9,029 nt of DNA from Ectopseudomonas composti (GTDB lineage Bacteria > Pseudomonadota > Gammaproteobacteria > Pseudomonadales > Pseudomonadaceae), in assembly GCA_946886245.1 (NCBI GenBank), contig CAMPIF010000146.1, forward strand, positions 1-9,029. Reading direction: 5' to 3'. The notes below the pieces were generated by a model. The model was given only the letters and a program-made list of their open reading frames with translations. It was not told the origin of the DNA and did not search any database. The position numbers were made by a program, and so were the translations under genes. The stretch's first letter is position 1. Every line of letters begins with the position of its first letter. Below, piece by piece: positions 4,672 to 9,029 of this stretch.

Positions 4672-6783
4672 ATGCGTGCCGAGATGTTCTCCCTTTCACG
4701 ACTAACCCCCGTTTCGCTGGGCTTTTCCGTTCTACTGACAGCCGGCTTCGCCTGTGCCGACCCGGCTAACCTGCCTGAGACCGTGGTCTATGGCGATGTC
4801 GACGAGCAAGCCGATAACCCGCGCGTCAAGGAGGTCAGTACCGCCACCCGCACGGCCACGCCGGTGCGTTACGTGCCTCAGGCCATCGACGCACTGAAGA
4901 CGAGCAATGTGCTGAACTATGGCACCAATGATCTGGGCAAGGCGCTCAGCGGCCTGCCCAACGTCAGCAGCGGGGCGGATACCCGTTTCGACAGCCTGCG
5001 CATTCGTGGCTTCGATGCCAGCAACGACTTCTACCTGGACGGCGTGCGTGACGACAGCCAGTACGTGCGCGACCTGCACAACATCGAGCGCATCGAAGTG
5101 CTCAAGGGGCCGGCAGCCGTGCTCTACGGCCGTGGCAGCCAGGGCGGTATCGTCAACCGCATCAGCAAGGCGCCCGAGGCCGGGCGCCGCTCCACGCTCG
5201 AGGCACAAGGCGGCAGCGAAGACCTGCGCAGCCTGTATGCCGACCTCAGCGCCGACCCCACCGACACCATCAGCCTGCGCCTGAACATGGGCAATGAGGA
5301 CAGCAACAGCTTCCGTGACGGCGTCTCCAGCCATCGCCAACTGTTCGCGCCGTCCATGAGCTGGCAACTGACACCTGAGCTGAACTGGCTGGTGCAATAC
5401 GAATACAGCCGTTTCGACCGCACCCCGGACCGCGGCATTCCCGGCGTTGGCGGGCGCCCGGCGGACGTCAAGCGCGGCACCACCTATGGCGACGACCGCG
5501 ATTTCATCGACGACAAGACACAATCGCTGCGCTCCAGGCTCAGCTATGAGCTGAACGACAACTGGCAGCTACGGCAGACCACCAGCCTGTTCAAGCTCGA
5601 CAGCGATTTCGACAACACCTACCTGACCGGCTTCAACGCCAGCACTCAGCGCGTGACCCGGCAACGCTGGCAGCAGGATCTGCGCACGCGCAACCTGTTC
5701 AACAACCTCGAGGCCGAGGGCCGGGTCGACACCTTCGGTCTCGAACACCGCCTGCTCATTGGCGCCGAACTGGGCAGCCAGCGGCGCGACCCGAAACTCT
5801 ACAGCGCCGCCACCAGCGGGCCGGGGCGCCAGGCGGTACCGGCGCTCGATCTCTACAACCCGGATCGCAGCCAGAGCCACCGTGGCACCATGGCGCTCTC
5901 CAGCAACAACCACACCGAAGTCGAAAGCCGTGGCCTCTACGTGCAGGATCAACTGCGCCTGAATGATCAATGGCAACTGCTGGCCGGCCTGCGTTACGAC
6001 GAGTTCGAGGTGGCCACCACCAACAAGCTGCGCAACCTCAAGGAAGAGCGCGACAACCACGGCCTCAGCCCCCGCGCCGGTATCGTCTGGACGCCGCTGC
6101 AGCATCACTCCTTCTACGCCTCCTGGAGCAAGACCTTCTCCCCGGTCGGCGGTGGTCTGATCGGCATCACCCCGGGCGCCTCGGGCAATGGCAACGACCT
6201 CGAGCCCGAGCAGACCCGGCAGAAGGAAATCGGCGTCAAGAGTGACTGGCTGGACGAGCGCCTGAGCACCACCCTGGCTGTCTACGAGCTGGAACTGTAC
6301 AACCGCCGCACCCGCGACCCGAACGACCCGACCCTGACCATCCTTACCGGCCTGCAGCGCTCACGCGGTATCGAACTGACCGTGACCGGTCAACTGGTTG
6401 GCAACTGGTATGTGCGCGGCGGCATCGGCCTGCAGGACGCCAGCATCGTCAAGGACAACAACGGCCTGGAAGGCAACCGTGTCAGCAACGTCGCCAAGCG
6501 CAATGGCAGCCTGTTCATCACCTGGAAGCCCGAGCTGGGCTGGTACGCCGAAACCGGTGTGACCCTGGTGGGCGAGCGCTTTGCCGACAACCAGAACACC
6601 ACCGTACTGCCTGGCTATGGCGCCTGGGACGCGCTGGCCGGCTACCGCCACAAGGACTGGGACGTACGCGCGGCGCTGAACAACATCACCGACCGCACCT
6701 ACTACAGCTCCGCCACCAGCGCCGGGCAGATCCAGCTGGGCGAGCCGCGTAACCTGGTGGTCAGTGCCAGCTACTCGTTCTGA
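4672..6783 (+). CDS. TonB-dependent siderophore receptor (Fiu/PiuA-like catecholate type)
   Basis: This outer-membrane receptor imports a ferric siderophore using TonB energy. The 703-residue length is typical. A signal peptide covers about residues 1-29 (ending FACA). A TonB-box-like PETVVYG lies at 35-41. The plug domain follows with VPQAIDAL (68-75), SLRIRGFD (108-115), FYLDGVRDD (120-128) and IERIEVLKGPAAVLYGRG (138-155). The rest is a 22-strand-type barrel ending in LVVSASYSF with the C-terminal phenylalanine used for outer-membrane assembly. The LDGVRDD...RDLHNIERIEVLKGP pattern is closest, from memory, to catecholate receptors such as Fiu and PiuA; the actual ligand is not determinable. 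ATG 4684 is an alternative start, and neither has a clear ribosome site. No siderophore biosynthesis, sigma/anti-sigma or TonB genes adjoin it, and there is no N-terminal signalling extension. Confidence 0.93.
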   Translation: MRAEMFSLSRLTPVSLGFSVLLTAGFACADPANLPETVVYGDVDEQADNPRVKEVSTATRTATPVRYVPQAIDALKTSNVLNYGTNDLGKALSGLPNVSSGADTRFDSLRIRGFDASNDFYLDGVRDDSQYVRDLHNIERIEVLKGPAAVLYGRGSQGGIVNRISKAPEAGRRSTLEAQGGSEDLRSLYADLSADPTDTISLRLNMGNEDSNSFRDGVSSHRQLFAPSMSWQLTPELNWLVQYEYSRFDRTPDRGIPGVGGRPADVKRGTTYGDDRDFIDDKTQSLRSRLSYELNDNWQLRQTTSLFKLDSDFDNTYLTGFNASTQRVTRQRWQQDLRTRNLFNNLEAEGRVDTFGLEHRLLIGAELGSQRRDPKLYSAATSGPGRQAVPALDLYNPDRSQSHRGTMALSSNNHTEVESRGLYVQDQLRLNDQWQLLAGLRYDEFEVATTNKLRNLKEERDNHGLSPRAGIVWTPLQHHSFYASWSKTFSPVGGGLIGITPGASGNGNDLEPEQTRQKEIGVKSDWLDERLSTTLAVYELELYNRRTRDPNDPTLTILTGLQRSRGIELTVTGQLVGNWYVRGGIGLQDASIVKDNNGLEGNRVSNVAKRNGSLFITWKPELGWYAETGVTLVGERFADNQNTTVLPGYGAWDALAGYRHKDWDVRAALNNITDRTYYSSATSAGQIQLGEPRNLVVSASYSF

Positions 6784-6935
6784 CCGGGCCAGAGCCCCTG
6801 TCGTGATGCTTTATCAGCGTTGGCGGGCGTTGAACGTCCGCCGACTGCGCGTGTGCATGCGCGATGTCGGCTGACCGCCGCAGGTGATGGCGCTCGGCGT
6901 TTCGTGAAGCCACCACGCCAGCGTGGGGCATCGCC
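6784..6935. other. Intergenic gap between convergent genes
   Basis: No gene is seen. Two stem structures are present: GCCGAC/GTCGGC at 6840-6871 with an inner CGCG/CGCG pairing, and CCACGC-CA-GCGTGG at 6913-6926, just past the acetyltransferase stop. The second resembles hairpin A of the REP family. Both could end the converging transcripts, but neither has a T-run. Confidence 0.45.
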
Positions 6936-7631
6936 TCAATGCAGCGCGCGTGAAGGCAGGCGCTCGTCGACCAACTGCTGAGCCTGCAGGGCGAGCGTGT
7001 CGAGGTGCGCGTCACGCTGTTTTTCCGCCTGTTGCATGGCGCGCTGGCCGTGCTGCTTGAGCAGGTAGGCGTGAATCTGCCTGACCTCCGTGGAGGCAAA
7101 CACCGGCGCCAGGTCGGCGACAGCCACCATGCCGCTGGAGCGATAGTCGCGGCTGCTCATCACCACCAGCGCACCTTGAGCAGCGAGCACCTGCAAGCCC
7201 AGGGCCTCGAACAGCGGCACCTTGCCTGCCACGCAGGCCAGCTCCAGGTGCGGTCGGTGCTCCAGCACGCGTTGCAGCAGCGCCCGGCCGATGCCCTGAG
7301 TGCGCTGCTCGCTGAGTACCGCCAGATAGGCGAGGGTGCAGGCGGCAGCATCGTCCGGGCTCGGCAGATACAGGGCAAACCCCAGCACACGGGCCGGGTC
7401 TTCATCGTCCAGCGCCAGTAGCAACTGCACGGGGCCTTCGGCCTCGCCGTTCATGGTCTGCAGGTGCAGATGCAGCTCATAGCCGATCACGTACTGGTAC
7501 AGCTGATACAGCGGATTGCTCGGCAGCAGCGGTACCGCGCTGACATCGGCGAAGTAGTCCACCACCATCTGCTGCACTTGGCTCTTCAGTGACTCGGGCG
7601 GCGGGCTGCTGAGGTGGGAAAGGGTGAACAT
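6936..7631 (-). CDS. GNAT-family N-acetyltransferase
   Basis: This is probably a cytoplasmic acetyl-CoA-dependent acetyltransferase; its substrate is unknown. In the 231-residue form the GNAT core runs from about residue 65 to 160. A strand LGFALYLP (83-90) is followed by the strand CTLAYLAVL (98-106) and the acetyl-CoA loop R110-T-Q-G113-I-G115-R, the R/Q-x-x-G-x-G/A signature, at the start of helix RALLQRVLEH. Then come LELACVAG and the FEALGLQVL segment typical of motif B. The C-terminal ~50 residues are a polar, helical, Gln/Arg-rich tail (KQHGQRAMQQAEKQRDA) outside the usual fold. The longest frame starts at 7901, but its first 90 codons read through the REP relic at 7703-7785, so the ATG at 7631 is preferred despite lacking a clear ribosome site. 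It diverges from the gene at 7849. Confidence 0.83.
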   Translation of the reverse strand: MFTLSHLSSPPPESLKSQVQQMVVDYFADVSAVPLLPSNPLYQLYQYVIGYELHLHLQTMNGEAEGPVQLLLALDDEDPARVLGFALYLPSPDDAAACTLAYLAVLSEQRTQGIGRALLQRVLEHRPHLELACVAGKVPLFEALGLQVLAAQGALVVMSSRDYRSSGMVAVADLAPVFASTEVRQIHAYLLKQHGQRAMQQAEKQRDAHLDTLALQAQQLVDERLPSRALH

Positions 7632-7702
7632 CGGTATATGGGGTCCGCTGGAGAATGCGTGGGCCGTGGATTGTAACCCGCGGGCGGCCGTGCTCGGGCG
7701 CC

Positions 7703-7785
7703 ATGATCGCTCCCGCGCTCGGCTTGGGTTGCCGGTGATGCTCTGCGTCGCGGATACCATTGTTCGACCTCGATCCATCTGTTCC
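7703..7785. repeat. Solo REP element with RAYT 3'-end relic
   Basis: The stretch aligns over about 75 bases with the REP at 8363-8440: ATGATCGYTCCCRCGCTC, then the GATGCTCTGCGTCGC hairpin remnant, then GGATACCA and TCGACCTCGATC. Read on the minus strand, the flank encodes IEVEQWYP, matching IEVDRWYS at the RAYT C-terminus. It sits between the divergent acetyltransferase and small-protein genes and has lost perfect pairing in the first hairpin. Confidence 0.7.
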
Positions 7786-7848
7786 CTCTGGCCGTTGAGC
7801 GTCTCGGGTAACATGGCGGCGCAGCGAACTCGGACCCAGAAGAACCTT

Positions 7849-8184
7849 ATGCCATCGCCAAAACGAAAATACTCAGCTGTGGAGCGCGAGCTGATCCGCA
7901 CCCTGACCCTTGCCTGTGAAACGGCAAAAAGCGAAATCGTCGGCTTCCAGTGGCTGACCCATGATGTGGACTACGCGCGGTTTGCGCAGAGCCTGCGCGT
8001 GACCTGGATGTTCGACAGCGAAGCGAGCAGGGCGCGGGCACTCGCCAGTGCGGACAGGGCGCGAATGTTGGAACTGACCCAGGCTGCTTTCGATGAAGTG
8101 GGCATCAGCGTTTCCAGCATCGCTGAGCACGTGGTGTTCTCGGTCGAGCAGGCGGCGAGGGGCACCCGTGGCCAAGGACATTGA
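7849..8184 (+). CDS. Small conserved-looking protein of unknown function
   Basis: The 111-residue product starts MPSPKRKYSAVERELIRTL and is rich in charged residues, with no signal peptide or membrane segment. It contains FQWLTHDVDYARF, SLRVTWMFDSEA and a final helix-strand pair GISVSSIAEHVVF. From memory, a similar small Pseudomonas protein next to DUF1289 genes has been labelled 'Fis family transcriptional regulator'; I see no helix-turn-helix that supports this and leave it unassigned. AGAAG about 7 nt upstream supports the ATG at 7849. The ATG at 7813 is less likely, and the frame further upstream runs through the REP relic. Its last 17 bases overlap the start of the DUF1289 gene, implying coupled translation. 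Confidence 0.75.
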   Translation: MPSPKRKYSAVERELIRTLTLACETAKSEIVGFQWLTHDVDYARFAQSLRVTWMFDSEASRARALASADRARMLELTQAAFDEVGISVSSIAEHVVFSVEQAARGTRGQGH

Positions 8185-8356
8185 GAACCCCTGCGTGTCG
8201 CTGTGCCAGCTCAACAGCGAGCTGTGCGTCAGTTGCGGCCGCACGCGCGAGGAAATCCGCAAATGGCGGGGCATGAAGCGCCCCGAGAAGATGGCCACCG
8301 TGCAGAAGGCCGCGGCGCGGATGAAGGCGATTTCCAGGAAGAAAGGCAAAGGCTAG
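8168..8356 (+). CDS. DUF1289 domain protein (four-cysteine motif)
   Basis: This small cytoplasmic protein of 62 residues begins at a GTG (VAKDIENPC). It carries the DUF1289 signature NPC-VSLC-x6-CVSCGRTREEIRKW: cysteines at 9, 13, 20 and 23, then the Gly-Arg-Thr-x-x-E-I and Trp positions of the family. The four cysteines could bind zinc or a cluster, but function is not established. The C-terminus is very basic (KAISRKKGKG). GAGG about 8 nt before the GTG supports this start; ATGs further upstream would add residues with no family resemblance. It overlaps the preceding gene by 17 bases, so both are probably one operon, and the REP hairpin starting 14 bases after the stop may serve as its transcript end. 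Confidence 0.87.
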   Translation: MAKDIENPCVSLCQLNSELCVSCGRTREEIRKWRGMKRPEKMATVQKAAARMKAISRKKGKG

Positions 8357-8362
8357 CGAGTA

Positions 8363-8440
8363 ATGATCGTTCCCACGCTCCGCGTGGGAATGCAGCCTGT
8401 GACGCTCTGCGTCACGAATACCAGCGGTCAACCTCAATCA
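8363..8440. repeat. Intact two-hairpin REP fused to the RAYT gene 3' end
   Basis: Hairpin A, TTCCCACGC-TCC-GCGTGGGAA at 8370-8390, and hairpin B, GTGACGC-TCT-GCGTCAC at 8399-8415, are both perfect. The reconstructed RAYT stop (TGA, complement of 8412-8414) falls inside hairpin B, so coding sequence and REP are physically continuous. This is the best-preserved of the window's four copies and the reference for identifying the others. Confidence 0.88.
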
Positions 8441-8947
8441 AGCCTGCTTGCCCTGCGTAGTCCCGAGCGCTGGAGTAGCGCCAGTGCTCTGTCAGATCCA
8501 CATAGCCGCGCTTGACCGGGTTGTGATGGATGTAATCGAGCTTCTGCCGCAGACCTCGGCGCTGGATACCAGCTCCGCATGCGACCCCTCCTGCCAGAGC
8601 TGGTACACGCGATCAGTCTTGTGTGCCCGCTTGGCAAAGCGCAGCCGCTGCAGCAAAGACTCCGCTCCTCGGGTTTGCAGGTGATCGATGATCTTGCGAG
8701 CGGTAAACGACTTGAAGCTGCTGACGCATTTGGCCAGGTCAGGCGCTTGGGCAACGAAGTGCAGATGGTTTTCCAGAATCACGTAGCCGTAGAGGCGTAA
8801 ACCCTGGTTGGCCTGCTGATAACGCCAGCAGTCCAGCAGGATGTCGACCAAGGCAGGGCGAGTGAACAGTGGCAGCCATTCCAACACCGTGCAGGTCAGG
8901 AAGTGTGGCTTGTCGGGTTCAGTGATGACGTAACGGCTGCGGCCCAT
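8412..8947 (-). pseudogene. REP-associated tyrosine transposase (RAYT), frameshifted
   Basis: RAYTs are IS200/IS605-related single-strand transposases that act on REP/REPIN hairpins. The frame opens at the ATG at 8947 with AAGGAAG 6 nt upstream. It shows the HUH metal motif H61-L-H63 in YGYVILENHLHFV, then FKSFTARKIIDHL (78-90) and VYQLWQEGSHAEL. At about 8551-8555 one base is missing: GAGGTCTGCGG would need GAGGTCCTGCGG. The current frame therefore drifts into unrelated residues and stops at 8492 (151 aa). The shifted frame restores LRQKLDYIHHNPVKRGYV and then HWRYSSARDYAGQAGLIEVDRWYS to a TGA at 8412-8414, giving an ancestral length near 178 residues. The lost YIHHNPV block is strongly conserved in RAYTs, so the product is probably inactive. 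A sequencing error at one base is the alternative. Confidence 0.87.
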
Positions 8948-9029
8948 TGGATTCTTCCTTGAATCGATTGGTGGCGGACTGATCGTACTCTGGCTAAGGA
9001 GTGTAGGCGGCGGACTGGCCTGGCTCCAG
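8948..9029. other. RAYT 5' flank, end of window
   Basis: Apart from the RAYT ribosome binding site (complement of about 8953-8960), I see only a short direct repeat, GGCGGACTG, once near 8967 and again near 9010. No gene or promoter can be supported in these 82 bases. Confidence 0.4.

Noticed and set aside
4732..5523. Minus-strand 263-residue frame inside the siderophore receptor
   Set aside because: Its low-complexity Ala/Val-rich composition is typical of antisense frames in GC-rich genes, and the receptor on the other strand is certain.
7849..8184. Fis-type DNA-binding regulator
   Set aside because: I recall this label for similar proteins, but no C-terminal helix-turn-helix of the Fis type is visible in the sequence.
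8434..8754. Separate minus-strand gene overlapping the RAYT
   Set aside because: This frame is out of phase with both parts of the reconstructed RAYT (the HLH-containing N-terminal part and the YIHHNP tail) and has no recognisable product.

Overview
The window looks like chromosome from a Pseudomonas-type gammaproteobacterium. The DNA is GC-rich with G/C-biased third codon positions, the protein families are ordinary for pseudomonads, and the intergenic gaps hold REP-like palindromes, a REP-associated tyrosine transposase (RAYT) gene and 'GGTGGA' type composite palindromes. No phage, plasmid, rRNA, tRNA or CRISPR feature was seen.

Layout. 1-334 (minus): a secreted protein made of perfect 13-residue (39-bp) tandem repeats, whose C-terminus runs off the window. 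543-1634 (minus): a Tat-exported SMP-30/gluconolactonase-family enzyme. 1949-2692 (plus): a class I SAM-dependent methyltransferase. 2821-2904: composite palindromic repeat. 4024-2941 (minus): a two-gene operon of a small membrane protein (DUF3592-like) and a soluble protein with a PD-(D/E)XK-nuclease-like D...ExK signature. 4105-4238: a REPIN-like inverted pair of REPs that abuts the truncated remains of an antibiotic-biosynthesis-monooxygenase-like gene (4245-4472). 4672-6783 (plus): a TonB-dependent siderophore receptor preceded by a possible Fur box. 7631-6936 (minus): a GNAT acetyltransferase. 7849-8356 (plus): a small unknown protein overlapping a DUF1289 four-cysteine protein. 8947-8412 (minus): a RAYT gene broken by one frameshift, with a REP at its 3' end.

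The clearest thread through the window is the REP/RAYT material. The same two-hairpin element occurs at 8363-8440 (fused to the RAYT 3' end), at 7703-7785, as a deleted copy at 4525-4577, and as a mirror-image pair at 4105-4238. The solo copies also carry sequence matching the last codons of the RAYT gene (I/M-E-V/I-D/E-x-W/C-Y), so the family looks derived from transposase gene ends. These repeats also extend several open reading frames artificially upstream, so the true starts of the DUF3592-like and GNAT genes lie well inside their longest ORFs.

The other genes are short independent transcription units rather than one pathway. Iron uptake (TonB receptor), a periplasmic lactonase-like enzyme and housekeeping-type small proteins sit side by side. 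I found no convincing multi-gene novel system. The least understood items are the 13-residue repeat protein and the membrane/nuclease-like gene pair.
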